DNA from: Chondrosia reniformis
Taxonomy: Eukaryota > Porifera > Demospongiae > Chondrillida > Chondrillidae
Assembly: GCA_947172415.1 (NCBI GenBank)
Contig: OX359201.1
Location: 1,488,001 to 1,552,000 of the forward strand
Length of the DNA: 64,000 bases
Reading direction: 5' to 3'
In this document: one piece after another, positions 11,011 through 23,029 of the stretch
Layout: the number at the start of each line of letters is the position of its first letter
Position numbering within the stretch: the stretch's first letter is position 1
The notes under the pieces: generated by a model
Seen by the model: the letters and a program-made list of their open reading frames with translations, nothing else
What the model was told of the DNA's origin: nothing
Databases searched by the model: none
Program-made: the position numbers and the translations under genes

Positions 11011-11510
11011 TACAGTAAAACCTCTATTAACGGACACTCCCAATAGCGGACAGTATAATGGACAGCATGCAATGTATACCAACTTATTTTTGTATACGAT
11101 TAGTACATTAGCAACTCCCGAATAGCGGACAACCTCCGAATTCCGGATAACGGACACTCTGCCCGATCCCAAGGACTTTTTGTAATACAAAAACTCTTTT
11201 AACGGACAAAGAGGGCCTTATCTAGCTACGGTTGTAGTCAGAAAAACTGAACGATTTCCGTACGTAACGAGGGACGCCTCTCACCGAGTATTGATGGAAC
11301 TGTTAACGAAGTAATTAAAAGCATCCTATATATCGACTATCTTGAATGTACTAACGAAGTAACGTATACGTACGGCTGAACCCGTTTCAGATATATAGCA
11401 TTGTATACAGATATAGCTTTTATGAAAACCTCCCAGTAAAGGACAACCTCCGCGAATAGTGGACAAGTCCCTTTGCACCTACTTGTCCGTTATTGAGAGG
11501 TTTCACTGTA
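11011..11510. mobile_element. Pogo/Tigger-like MITE, 500 bp
   Basis: The inverted ends read TACAGTAAAACCTCTATTAA and, reversed, TACAGTGAAACCTCTCAATA, continuing into ACGGACA. CAGT termini flanked by TA are typical of pogo-type Tc1/mariner elements. Internal copies of the GGACA words lie near both ends. There is no transposase frame. Confidence 0.8.
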
Positions 11511-11639
11511 TTTAAATGTTAAAAAATGATAGACTACGAAAGGGACCTCCGTGCCATTTTTACCCACATTCAGCCTGGTTTATGTAGATTGTACAACGCA
11601 TTAATATTTGCTGTTAAAAATATGTCATGTAAGAAATTT

Positions 11640-11760
11640 TCGTGGTTTGGTTAACAGCAAACATTTCCTATTAACGGACACTCCCTATAAGCGGACTGTG
11701 ATTGGGATCGAGGGTGGGTCTGTCTGTGATTGGGAGGATGGGCCTGTCTGTGTGTGGAGC
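11640..11760 (+). repeat. Repeat fragments
   Basis: Bases 11669-11698 resemble the end of the pogo-like MITE (TATTAACGGACACTCC). Bases 11699-11758 resemble two units of the 24-bp minisatellite on the minus strand (GGGTCTGTCTGTG). Both are short relics. Confidence 0.5.
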
Positions 11761-12054
11761 TTTATTTCCCAAGAAAGGAACAATTAAATAGCAATCAGTA
11801 AGTTATTAAAAGTTTATTTTCAAGATTTTCTTCTCAATGTACAGACGAATTGAAACAGACTTCTTAATTTTGTTAAAATACTTTGTGACCTATTATATGT
11901 AGTATAGAACATATATAGTTCTAGCTTGTTCATAGCATAGCATAGACAGAATCGTATTAATACTCTATATCTTCACTGTTAATTGTTCAATCTCGCTCCA
12001 ATTTCAGACTTTACTGACATTTAAGTTAAGATAGGAAGATGGTACATCTTTTGA

Positions 12055-12130
12055 TCACAGTTTGGCTTTATAAATTGTTTGGTCGAATGTTTCGACCCCG
12101 AGGATCTTCATCAGCAACATAGTAGATGTA
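12055..12130 (+). repeat. Foldback element fragment
   Basis: The words TTTGGTCGAATGTTTCGACC and GATCTTCATCAGC match the arms of the foldback element at 61481-61980. Only one arm is present. Confidence 0.5.
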
Positions 12131-12303
12131 CCATCTAAAAGATAAGTTCAACGCAGTTAGAAGAAAGATACATAGGTAGATTTTCAAAAACCACTTTTTT
12201 AATAGTGCTCTTATACGTACGTACATATATGTCAAAACCCCACATTCAACTCATTGTATACATTCTATACATGATTGATTGCCATTATCTCTGGTTGATA
12301 CAG

Positions 12304-12520
12304 GAGGCTCCTGACCCTACAGCTAATCTCACCTTCAAGTTGTCACTCACTGATCATGAGAAGGAGGTGAGAGCTAACACTGAACTTCCCTACACCAAGT
12401 CTGAGAAACAGAAGGAACACTTGCTGAATAAAGGATCTGCAAAAATATTTTACACACCTGATGAAGCAGATGATTATGATGCATGATGACAGTGATCCAG
12501 ATGATGATTTAGACATTTAA
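12304..12520 (+). pseudogene. ELP5: Elp5-like last exon, frameshifted
   Basis: An acceptor CAG precedes a frame coding EAPDPTANLTFKLSLTDHEK and on to NKGSAKIFYTPDEADDYD, then an acidic tail. The FxLxLT word, the LPYTKSE word and the acidic end with DDDLDI fit the C-terminal region of Elongator subunit Elp5, which works in wobble-uridine tRNA modification. A 7-base insertion near 12480 shifts the frame just before the tail, and no upstream exons are seen. It is therefore a pseudogene fragment, though it is the longest of three copies in the window (743-830, 6533-6619). All three share about 250 bp of 3' flank. The family assignment is from memory and moderately sure. Confidence 0.5.
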
Positions 12521-12902
12521 TACTTAATACATAACATTTTACAATACATACAGAGGTATTTCTTCTACTTTTGTGTTTGTTTATATACATTGAGTATAAT
12601 GCTCTTACAATTTTAAATGCACTTCATTTATATTAGATTTTGTACTTATATATGTACATCAAATTATTATAAGACCTCTTCTTATCTACTTGAAATTCTT
12701 ATTCAGCAAACTATTCTATCTGGAATTCAATTTTGGTGTACCTTATTATGTTAGATGACCCTCAAGTGCATGGGATGTAGCCAAAATATATAGTACAAAA
12801 CTTGTTTACAAAGGATGTTTGATTATAAGGCCACCCTTTTAATAGCCACTTACACAGCACACAATAAACTAATGATATTCACGAACTGTTAATCCGTGGG
12901 AT

Positions 12903-12959
12903 CTGTGGGAGACCCTGTAGCTATAAAATTAAATTTTATAGCTACAGGCTCTCCCACAG
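12903..12959. repeat. Long hairpin, copy 1
   Basis: A 57-nt near-perfect palindrome, CTGTGGGAGACCCTGTAGCT pairing with its reverse complement with one mismatch about ten bases in. It is repeated 97 bp downstream. Confidence 0.9.
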
Positions 12960-12999
12960 AATAATATATTTAATATAGTATTCTTAAAATCCGTGGGAT

Positions 13000-13056
13000 C
13001 TGTGGGAGACCCTGTAGCTATAAAATTAAATTTTATAGCTACAGGCTCTCCCACAG
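13000..13056. repeat. Long hairpin, copy 2
   Basis: Second copy of the 57-nt palindrome including the same mismatch. It ends 72 bp before the start codon of the three-TM gene at 13129, so it could lie in its promoter or 5' UTR. Confidence 0.9.
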
Positions 13057-13128
13057 AATAATATATTTAATATATTATTCTTAAAATAAAATAACTAGAA
13101 TCGATCGTTATGTCAATACAAAAACAGA

Positions 13129-13851
13129 ATGGCATTTCAGAGTAGAGGAAACTACGGAACTCTGCAGGCAGAATCTACTAATGCGGAGGTTTACCAAGTT
13201 GGTGGCGTGACAGCTGGCCAGGCATCCAGGACAGAGGTGTCAGTGAGGGAAACTGGAAATAGAGTGACGATTCCTAACAATCCCTACCTCTACGCTAATT
13301 TTTTTATTGTACAAAGCCGTGCCTATTTTCCAGGTAGAGCGCTAAAGAAATATGTGCATTTTAGAGGATTGAATACACTGTTTTGTCTTCATCTTTTCTC
13401 ACTCTTGGGGTTACCATTTTTTCTAATTTGCACCTTGCATAGTGCAGGGTGGTTTTTTACATTCGCAGCTCTGACTGTCGATATCATAGCATTTCTGATA
13501 TACTCTCAGCATCTGTATATCAATTTTACAACTATTCCTTGGTTGTTGAAACTTCCGGTGATCCCTGAACAACGCTTAACCAATAACCATTATGTAATTG
13601 ACATTGCTACCCTTGATACTGCGTTCATAGCAGCTAGAGAAGCTGGAGTTGGAGTGAATATCACTGTTGGGGGGACAGCTAAACTGAAGATAATGGCCTT
13701 CAACCAGAAAGGCATCAACTACATCAGGAGTGCTCACAATCGTGCGTATTTATACATCTCTTTGGCGGTTACTGCAGGATTCTGGTCGCTTACTTGGATT
13801 GTTATTCAAGGGATTAATTTGACTCACTGTGGGCACTTGCATAATGATTAA
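13129..13851 (+). CDS. Three-TM membrane protein, paralogue 1
   Basis: A 240-residue single-exon gene of unknown family, paralogous along its whole length to 33084-33809. An N-terminal polar region (1-72) precedes two close hydrophobic segments at about 74-94 and 98-120. A soluble stretch follows with the shared words WLLKLP, EQR, AREAG, TVGGT and IMAFN, and there is a third hydrophobic segment at about 209-231. No signal peptide is seen. Conserved residues between the paralogues cluster at HFRG, LGLP, FLIC, YSQH and AREAGxG. The start is the first Met of the frame and matches the paralogue start (MAFQ against MALQ). Two hairpins lie just upstream. It may be a lineage-specific gene family. 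Confidence 0.8.
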   Translation: MAFQSRGNYGTLQAESTNAEVYQVGGVTAGQASRTEVSVRETGNRVTIPNNPYLYANFFIVQSRAYFPGRALKKYVHFRGLNTLFCLHLFSLLGLPFFLICTLHSAGWFFTFAALTVDIIAFLIYSQHLYINFTTIPWLLKLPVIPEQRLTNNHYVIDIATLDTAFIAAREAGVGVNITVGGTAKLKIMAFNQKGINYIRSAHNRAYLYISLAVTAGFWSLTWIVIQGINLTHCGHLHND

Positions 13852-14275
13852 TATTAGTACCATAACATAACTGAAGAACTGTATTAGCCCCTTAAGTAAC
13901 TTTTTGTTCAGGAAACTGGACTATGACTGTAAACGCATGCACGCTCACATCTTCTATATAATATATACTCTACAATTTCCTATATAGCAATGACTATATA
14001 TACGTATACGTATTAGTTATACTATGCATGTGTATTGTATAATACTTGACTGAAAGACTATATAGATGGGAAGACGTATATAGAGAGTGTTTAATTACAT
14101 TAATATAATAATATTAATTGTATCCTACTAAGTATATAAATGGTCATGATTTGTATATACTTTAAGATTTGCTGTTATATGGTAAAAAGACAGCATTAAA
14201 TATACATGGGTTGGCACCAGCAATTATATAACAGCTCATGTATCTGAGAAATTTGTGTTTATTTTACAATTTTGA

Positions 14276-14480
14276 TTAGTTTATGGGACTGTCCTTGATG
14301 GAACCAGGATTCTGGACCGAAGGATGGCTCTGTCAGTGAGAGTGTAGTTCTGTCTGCACGTGGGACGGTAGCTCTGTTTGTGTGGGAGGGTAGCTCTGTT
14401 TGTGTGAGAGGGAGGGATTGTATACACAAAGGGATGTCCAACTTTGAAAAGGGCAAGGTTGCAGTCTTCATCTACAATAT
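14276..14480 (-). repeat. Dispersed element with short minisatellite
   Basis: This matches the flanks of the minisatellite at 1009-1565 and the segment at 6320-6430: shared words are GGACTGTCCTTG, GAGAGGGAGGGATTGTA and AAGGTTGCAGTCTTCATC. It holds only about four diverged units of the GTAGCTCTGTTTGTGTGGGA type, so it looks like a less expanded form. Confidence 0.65.
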
Positions 14481-14740
14481 ACAGCCAAAAACACAGCATG
14501 CAGGTTAATTATAGCTGAGATATATACCTCAGAGAGTTGTATATTTTTTCTTAAATTTTCAATGAACATAGCTATAACAGACTTTGTGCATGACTACACT
14601 TTTTAGTGTCAACAGAAAACATTTAAGTGTATATAAGCAAAGATACATCACAAGCCAAGCTACAGTAGTGGACCTGAAATAGGAGAATAGAAAATAGAAT
14701 ATATAATACATGGATTAAGGTGATAAATGCAGACTTAATG

Positions 14741-17700
14741 TTAATGTTTTCCTATAACTTTGCCACTGCATGGATCATGATCCTTACCATAAAAGCAAAG
14801 CTTTAACTTTTGATTTCTTTTGGAAACTTCATCAATTAGTTCCTGTGAGATTGTTTCTTTGGGGACACCTTGTAGGTTAAGGAATTTGAGACTTTGATTA
14901 GTGACAGCCCCCTTTAAGATGCTTTCTACAATCTTTCTCCATTCATCACATATGCAGCAATCCATCTTCATAATAAATGCATTATGGCCTTCTTTATTTG
15001 CCAATCTGAATCTCCGCACATTACATTGTCCACAAATTAATTGTAAATCCAAATGTTCCAAAATCGTACTCTCTTTAATTGATGTTTTAACTGATTCCAA
15101 CAAGTCGTCTGCAATGACATTCTAAAGGAATACCATGTTAAGGCAAGGTCAATTAAAGCAACAGTATAAAGTTAACAAATACATATAAACAAGCAAATTT
15201 ACTTCAGTCTCGACTAATTCTTTGCATGTGACATCCGTTGACTGTATTATCAGGCTCTTCAGTTTGGAGCATTTCTTTAGATTGCTGATTACAATGGCCA
15301 CATGCACTGGGTTCATAGAAACTGCAAAGGATATGTTTCTTTTTTTATTAGTACCTAGCGCAAGATTTACTATTCCGCTTCTACCCAAATGGTCAGCAAA
15401 GTTCTTCAGTGTATCAGTACAGCCTATAAACATGATATTAGTATATACTGAATTGCCAATATGTCTTCGAAATAATATATAATACATTACTTATTATTTA
15501 GTATTGCATGCAATGCACTGATGCTGAACAAGTGTATGAATACATACCAATAAATGTGCAATTAAAAAGACATATATCTTTTAGAGAATCATTCCAGCTT
15601 AGTCCTCGTAACACTGCAGTTGTGAGCTCCCGTGAATTATAGCTAGACACCCTTAAAACCAGTTGCTTCAATGTTTGACACTGACTGATTCCGTACTCAA
15701 CTGCTTCACTAAAATCCTAAAATTAAAGTAAATGTTGATAACCTCATATGCATATACCACATGCACACATAATACAGTATATATAACCCGGATAATCCAT
15801 CACAATTCGTTCAAGCACTTTTTGGCAGAATATTGAGATTGGCGGCTTAACCAAATATCATCAAAATAATATTATGCAATAATATTTATAGCCAGCTAAA
15901 TAAAACGATAAACATGCAATATTTGCTCCTGTGTTGCCGTCGAATTCATCCCCTTATAGTCACATATCGCTTTCTTATGGGTGATTGTCAAGTCAATTCT
16001 AAATCTGAAACATTTAGATGCCATCTCTTAGATCTACTTGTATAATTAAATTCTTCACGAAAGTGGCGATTTACGAAGGTAGAAAACACCAGTAAATGTG
16101 CAATTGAGGTGAGAAAATTATAGTAGATGGTGGATTCTGCGATTGGTGGATTACATAGATACTTCTAGTATGCAAATGAAATCGTTCTATACAAACTCAG
16201 GCAGATTTGGCAGTTGGGTGTGTTAAGCGGGGTCAGATTATCTGGGTTACATTGTACATGCATAATGTATGAATGCATTTTAAGGTTATACTCACATATC
16301 CATTGCTTGATGAAGGCAAATCTGCACTAAACACTTCAATTTGGCTATTTGCTAGATTGTGAAACACTCTGCTAAAGGTGTTAATGTCATTTGTACTCAA
16401 ATTAAGAAGTTCAAGCGATTTAAGAGAGCTGCTGTGTTCCATACAGCAGGCAATACACTGCAAATACCCACTACTATAAACTTCATCATGACCTATACGT
16501 ATAAATAAATGAATGTTCCGTGAAGAAAGGATTTACATTTTATAGATCATGGAGTTTATGCACAGTAAACCTATACTAAAGTGTTAATTCAATTATTAAT
16601 TGTTACATTAGATAGTATATATAATATATTGTAACTTGCATTGTATATACAAAAGTGAATAATCACCGGCATGCATTGAGGTATATTTACTATTGCTCTA
16701 TGAATGGTACAAATTAGCAAAAAATGAATGCCCAATGGGTGTACCAGTGCACGTAGGCCTTGCCGTATTTAATTGACAGAAATCCATTCTAGAGAAACTG
16801 GTATAATGCATTCAAACGGTCGTTCACCTTCCATCTGTACATTTTTCCTATAAGGTGTTCATGTATGCACTTAAATGCTATGATTAGTGAAAAACCTTTA
16901 ATTATATAGGACGATTGTAAAGTCGATTTAAGTACTTAAGATGGTTTAGCCAGCAACGAATTCTCTATTATTAGTGTAATGGCGTCTGTTCCTATAGAAC
17001 TGAAAAAAGGTATTTAGCCATTCTCAAACATGTTCCAAAACCTGTCCACTCTACCGTCCATGCACCCATTCAATGTTCAGTTTTTGCTAATTTGTACTGT
17101 ATAAGTGTAATTATATCAATTTCTCGATATCATGAATGCTTAGCAGGTCTGGAGTTCATTTTATTGTGCTTACACTACAAGGAGACAAATACTCCCTGGG
17201 TAACTGAAGAAGGGTGTACTGTTAAAAATTAGGAGTGATCCTCATTGGCATTGTGATACTAACGTGTGAATTGTCCGCGGAAAACAGTATACTTTCACCA
17301 TATATCCAAGATGGCGGACGGTCGTTGTTAGGATTTGCGCCGCACGCTCCTCGGCTGCAGCCCTTAGGGCACTATGGAATATGGTCCAAGTGCTGGGCAA
17401 GTTTGCATGGTCGCAATACGGCTGCGAGTGTGTTTTTTAAATTCTCTTTATATACGTATATAGAAATGTAGGTCATTCACTATACAAGACTATTACACTT
17501 GCATCAATATAAACTTACAATTTCCAATATGAATCTTTTGAATCCGTGGCAAAGCCTTAATTGCTATTAAAATCCAAAGCTTTAATTTGTATGGTGTGAA
17601 AACATCATTCCCAAATATGATTTCACTCAAGCAAGAATGTTCCTTGATGCACTACGAAATTTATATGCATTATTACAATCTAATCAGTCGCAAACAATAT

Positions 17701-19345
17701 TTTGGTTTACTTTGGTTCGCTTGTCATAAGTCTTCATCAGGTTCTGCATTTCAGCAAAATTTATAAAACCATCATCATCCTCTTCATATCCACACTTGTT
17801 CATTTCTAGTAAAACCAGTTTAGGAAGATAAGTAAAAAGAATCACAAGGTCTTGTTGTGTAAGTAAGACACTCTCCAAATGTAGGGACGTCAGGTTCGGG
17901 CAAGGTGAAGTTAGAATATGGCTGACTAAATTAAGAAGATGATTGGTACTGCGCAATAATTTCTTCCTAATCTCAAATGCTGCAAAACAAAATACAAATT
18001 ATGTAGCTTATATACATATAAGACTGAAATATTTCACTATACGTATATAGACTACATATGTAATATATAAAGCATATCAACTGCCCTTCTATGCTTCATA
18101 TAATATATCACATGGTTGTGATGTTATGGCTTACCAACATAGGACAATAATCCCGCTTTCTGCAACAGTAGAGCCACGGCCATTTTCTTAGAATAAACGC
18201 CCAATTGAACTAATTTATCAATTACGCATGTCAGTTTTGGAACCCAAGAAACTAGCTGAAACATAACGCTGTCTCATGATTTGTATCGCTGGTTAGATTT
18301 CTGTCCATTTTTGGCTCCATTTTGCTTCTTAAGCATTTCCGTTTTTAACCCATTTTCAACTAAATTTTAACCCATTTGTGTAGGTTTTAGAGTGTAAATT
18401 TATTTTTTCACTTGTCTTACCTGTATATCTATGTATTCTTCAATAAAATGGCTAATAATTGCTATATTCTTTAACAGGTTTCGTTATATATATATCAAAA
18501 CCTCTTGCAGGTTGATATGCCATATATCAAACCTGCCCACAATACTTAAGCTCCTATGATGACATCACAACCATGTGATATGTACGTATATATACGTATA
18601 TAGTATTTATATATCAGTATGATATGCATATATCATTTTTTAACTCACAGGGTAAGATGGAGAGACTCTTAATTTTATGAGAATATACTGAAACAATCTC
18701 CCTAATTTTGTGAATGCATTCTTCAGTTACGTCCACCCTTGCTTCTTCTTTACATTTCTATTATTATGTGCAAAATATAATGTATAGGAATTCGAAGTGT
18801 TATTGCATATGAGATATACTTAAATTAATTATATCACATGGAAAACGTATTAACAATTAGTATTAATCTATATAATTTCATAGAGCTGTAATTTTTTTCG
18901 CAAACCCCTCTTACAGCTTGTGTACGATTGAATCGAAATGCAGAACGATTATGGGGGTACACATGGGGAGTGTCATAAGGAGGTTAACAGGTGATAATTC
19001 ACCTAACCTAAGAAGAACATTGGAAGGATTTCATCCATTAAAGGAAAGAAGGACACCGTTTTCCGAGTGTTTTGTTTACTGGAGGGTGGTCCTTGAAAGT
19101 GCTAACATCCAGAATCTCTGCTGTTAGGAAGCACTGAGTGTAGGGCACCAGAGCATAGAAGCCAGCCAAATGCGGGCTTTTATATATGCTATAGTAATAT
19201 GCACACCTATAATTAAACTTTGTATATAATATTATATATATAACCTTTAGAACCATCTCTGTTGCATCCAGTTCACACGTAAGATGAAGAGAACTCAAGC
19301 ATCTCTGTCCTTTCAAAAAGTCTTCAGCTGAGGATGCATTTGATA
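14741..19345 (-). other. LRR exons of the NLR
   Basis: Eight exons code residues 664-1172. Leucine-rich words include CLSSLHLTCELD, CPNLTSLHLESVLL, SSLKSLELLNLSTNDI, CQTLKQLVLRV, CSKLKSLIIQSTDV and NQSLKFLNLQGV. These fit irregular ribonuclease-inhibitor-like repeats. Exon 18757-18649 (KCKEEARVDV start) is the least LRR-like but is needed to close the phase. Confidence 0.75.
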
Positions 19346-22300
19346 CTACATAGAAAACACTGCATCATGCATATCATATATATATATATATATATGCATT
19401 AAAATACATATATACCTACGTATAGTACCAGTATAGTATAGTATAGTACTGAATGCTTTCTGCCCGTACCCTACCCGTATCAAAAGCATATACGCACATA
19501 GCTTAAAATCATTGCAATCTGAAACTGGTTCAGCTGCACATACGTTATGTTGTTAGCACATTCAAGATTAGTCGATATATAGGATGCTTATATACTTCGT
19601 TAACAGCTCGATCGGTACTCGGTTAACACTCGCTATACTCGCCTCGGTTTCGCTACATTACTTTAATTGTGTTGCATACCTTCGCTTTAACACCTAAACT
19701 ACGCATGGATGAAAGGCGTCCCTATACATATGGCTTTGAACACAAAACATCCTGATGTAAACTGTATCATCGAGTCCGTATCTATCATGCTTTACTTGGA
19801 GGTATACAGATAACATTCGTATATAGATAATCATGATTCAACCAACTAGGTATATATAGGGTAAACTGCATACAATATATACCTATAAACTTGAAAACTT
19901 ACCATCAATATGGAAGCGACCTTCTTTCAAAATGAAATTTAGCTTGGCAATCATGTCAAAGAACAGAGGTGAAACGGAATTTTGTATTTCTAGACAATTG
20001 ATTTTCTCACTGTAAGTTGACAGTAGTTGTGTTATGGTGCTGAGACTGTGTGGATCTTGTGCTAGTATAGTTACACTGGATCCACAATGTGACATGATCT
20101 CTTTGTACAACTCCTTATCTTCAGCCTCTACTACAGCCCTGCCTATGACAAGAAGTGGACCGGAAAACCTCAATGAGAGGCTACCATGAAGATGTTTGAA
20201 TACCAGATCACGAACTGCAGTATTTTTGAGTCCTCCAAGGCCACAGAAGAAACGAAACATCATTTCATGTTGGGAATTTGCTAAAACAAACCAATTGCCT
20301 TGGTCATAGTCCAGCACCAGATGGTCCTTCCAGTACTTGAACTGCTGTTCATTTGGTAGCTGTTTCACTGCACAAGCTGACAGAAATTCCTGAAATGATC
20401 TATGAAGAAAGTGATATGATTTCAATTCACCAAATGGGCTATCACGGGAGATGCAGTTCATTAGGCCAAAATGGTCATCTTCTGATAGTGGGACATTGTC
20501 AAAAATTAGCAGATTATTGTCAATTCCATCCAATGCAAGTGCACAGAGCTTCTTAAACTGTGGATATAATTCTTCTACATTTTTTAGAGAGCGTACACAC
20601 ACTTTTTCCCCTTTCTTTTCAAAGTGGCGTCTCACAGAAGAAAGTATGATAGACTGGAACAGCTTAGTGACTGTCTCTGGTGGCATTCCAAGGAAGTTGC
20701 TCACGTAGCAGGTCATCAAAAGGAGAAGTGGAATAAAGCATATATTCTTGATGTGAAAGAGTGTAAATTTTAATTGTGACAGCAAGGCATCCGCCTTAGT
20801 GCTCATGGACTCTCCAAAATAATTTCTTGTGAACTGCTCAATCTGTTCCTCTCCAAACCCTGTCACTTCAATGCGCCTGTCTATCTTATCATGTAAGAGT
20901 ATCGAGGCTTGCGGTCTTGATGTGATGATGAAGGATGACTGGGGGAAGGCCTTGCCATTGATGATATCTGCAACTAGAGAGCTCTTCTGTAGCTCCTCAG
21001 GGAACTCATCGTAGCCATCCATGATGAACAGTGTGTCCTTTCCCTTGTTGGCTGTGATGTACTGACTCAAAGTGGACACATCTTCTTCATCAAGGCTTGT
21101 GTAGACATCTTTGGTACAGCTACAAACCAGATGCTCTACGGTCAGCTTGGTATCAGAAGGAAGACCTCGGAGTACTACACGGATGACTAGCTTGTATTCA
21201 CTGGCAAATGTACCCTCAGCAAACTTGTAGCACAGTTGTTTGGTTAGAGTGGATTTACCAATACCAGGTTCTCCTTCTATCAAAATGCATTTCCTTGGAG
21301 GTTGCACTGGAGCATAATCTAAAATCTCCTGTAGACTAATGGACTGACCTATTAGAGTGGGGGGTTTGTAGCAATCAGTAGATGCGAGGACTACCGCTGA
21401 AGCATCCTTCACAGAATCACATCCTGTTGGTTTGAGCTCTGGCACCTTGAGCTCAAGATTGACAAACTCCATCTTAGCTAGTTTTAGTAGCCAATCATTT
21501 CCTATGACAGGACACTTGTAGACTGATTTCAAGTTCTTCATAGCTTCCTACATACGTACGTATGTGAAAACAGAGATAAATATAAAGCAAAAAATTGTAT
21601 GCTCGGGCGTGTATACATTTTAGCTGATTATAGATTCATTACAAGAACACTTTTGACCTATTTCGACAAAGGGAGAGCATCCTTGTAGAATGTTCACATA
21701 CTATGGTCAGCTGCAGTGGTTTGTAACAGTGATATTGATATTATATATAGTAAGTCGTGCTAGTATTAATGGGGGACCTTGTATGAAGTCTGAAAATATT
21801 GATATATGCAATCACTTACAAAAAAATTTGGAGATTGTGTTATCGCTGATTCATTGCCTTCTGAAAAGGGAATGGGAACACAGTGCAATAAATAATGATT
21901 GTATACTTGGCATGCAGACATTCCTTTAACCACTAACCACGCCTACTTTCAAGATAGTACTTCATTAACTGGTCAGCTTCTGGTTTGCAGTCACGATCGG
22001 TCAAAGCATCTAGAACGGTTCGCAAACTCCGTTCCATTTTTCCAGTTCCTTTAGCTTCCTTAAGCCATTCCAAGAATGTTTCCCTCAAACAATCACAACC
22101 TTTCCTGTTGTCTGCCTTAATATTTCTTATTTTGTTCTCTCTAAATCCTAAAGTTGTAGCAATCTCCTCCCATTTGTAACCAACTTCATCCACAACGCAG
22201 TTTTGAAGTATTTTCATGTCATCTTCTCGAAGCCTACTAGAAACGTACAGAGGTTAAAAATGAAGCAAATATATCTAGCATAAATGTATATAATTACAAA

Positions 22301-22526
22301 CAGAATGTATACGGAATAAGTAAAAAGGATTGTTGACCATAGTTCACATACGTATGTGGTAACACCTTGATATAATTATATGTCAAGTACACGATGAAGT
22401 CCATTGTAGTTATTGAACAGATTGTAATATTTTGATCTTTTTGAGGGGAATCACTAATGAATGTACATAAACACACCTCAGAATTACTCCTTCATCTCCT
22501 ATACGAGTGTCTCTCCCTTCAGCCAT
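14741..22526 (-). CDS. NLR immune receptor, DEATH-NACHT-LRR
   Basis: Eleven exons: 22526-22477, 22236-21938, 21543-19903, 19345-19245, 18757-18649, 18251-18135, 17979-17711, 16457-16296, 15716-15548, 15423-15203 and 15121-14741. They total 3519 nt, or 1172 aa, with every phase closing. Order: short leader, DEATH-like domain, NACHT ATPase, then leucine-rich repeats to the stop. By family knowledge such proteins are cytoplasmic sensors that oligomerise through NACHT and signal through the death-fold domain. DEATH-NACHT-LRR genes are numerous in sponges. The NACHT exon start uses the acceptor ending GGAAG, because the earlier TAG acceptor gives the wrong phase. The gene looks intact. Intron 16458-17710 holds a MITE. 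Confidence 0.85.
16707..17097. mobile_element. MITE in NLR intron
   Basis: The ends are inverted: GTACAAATTAGCAAAAAATG on the left and its near complement CAGTTTTTGCTAATTTGTAC on the right, with pairing continuing to ATGGGTG. The length is 391 bp and there is no coding frame. Confidence 0.7.
19377..19400. repeat. (TA)n microsatellite
   Basis: A run of alternating TA in the NLR intron 19346-19902. Confidence 0.85.
19903..21543 (-). other. NACHT exon of the NLR
   Basis: A single 1641-nt exon codes residues 117-663. The Walker A motif GEPGIGKST lies at about 207-215, the Walker B FIMDGYDEF at about 289-297 and the sensor-1 word SSFIITSRPQ some 30 residues on. FLHRSFQEFLSA in the C-terminal half fits the winged-helix region that follows NACHT. 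All catalytic words are intact. Confidence 0.9.
21938..22236 (-). other. DEATH-domain exon of the NLR
   Basis: The exon codes residues 17-116. It has the death-fold pattern with KWEEIATTLGF, then ENKIRNIKAD, FLEWLKEAKG and LRTVLDALTD, corresponding to the W..IA..LG, I..I, WL and L..AL positions of DEATH domains. It ends in phase 1 at a GTTAGT donor. Confidence 0.75.
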
Positions 22527-23029
22527 ATTAAGTTTTTGACCCCTTATTATAGCTCGATTAGGAAATACTAGAGCTGTCGATGCGCGTAGTATCCGTATAT
22601 CTCCGTATAAGAGTAATGGCTGCAATGATCGTTCTTCTGTTGGTTTAATATAGCTAAAACATGATCAGTGAAAGATAACAGCTATTATAATATAAAAGGA
22701 AGTACATAAACAATATTTAAAGACATTATTCGGCAAAACATGTTTCTGCAGATCAAAGAGGGAGGTTGGAAATGGGCCAGTGGTCCCTAGCACTGACACT
22801 ACAGTGTCACAGAGACTTGCTACTGAGACTGTTATAGTTGCTATTAAGGCTCACCAGTGTGGTACACTTCAAGATTAGACTGCAGTCACTTGGCTGATTT
22901 ACTGTAGCCTCACTATAAAACCACAAGTGTATACTTGTTGTCGATTAATGAGTGAAAGCATGCAGTCATATCCAAACTTATATTATATCATCATTGAATA
23001 ATTATTAAGTTGGAGAATAATTATAGTAC
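22527..23029. other. Intergenic, NLR upstream flank
   Basis: This holds the NLR upstream region. I see no second gene, and no clear TATA box or other promoter element stands out from the AT-rich background. Confidence 0.4.

Noticed and set aside
19038-19244. Extension of the NLR frame beyond 19245
   Set aside because: The frame runs on through a GTTATA donor into AT-rich sequence without LRR words, and the next exon closes the phase from 19245.
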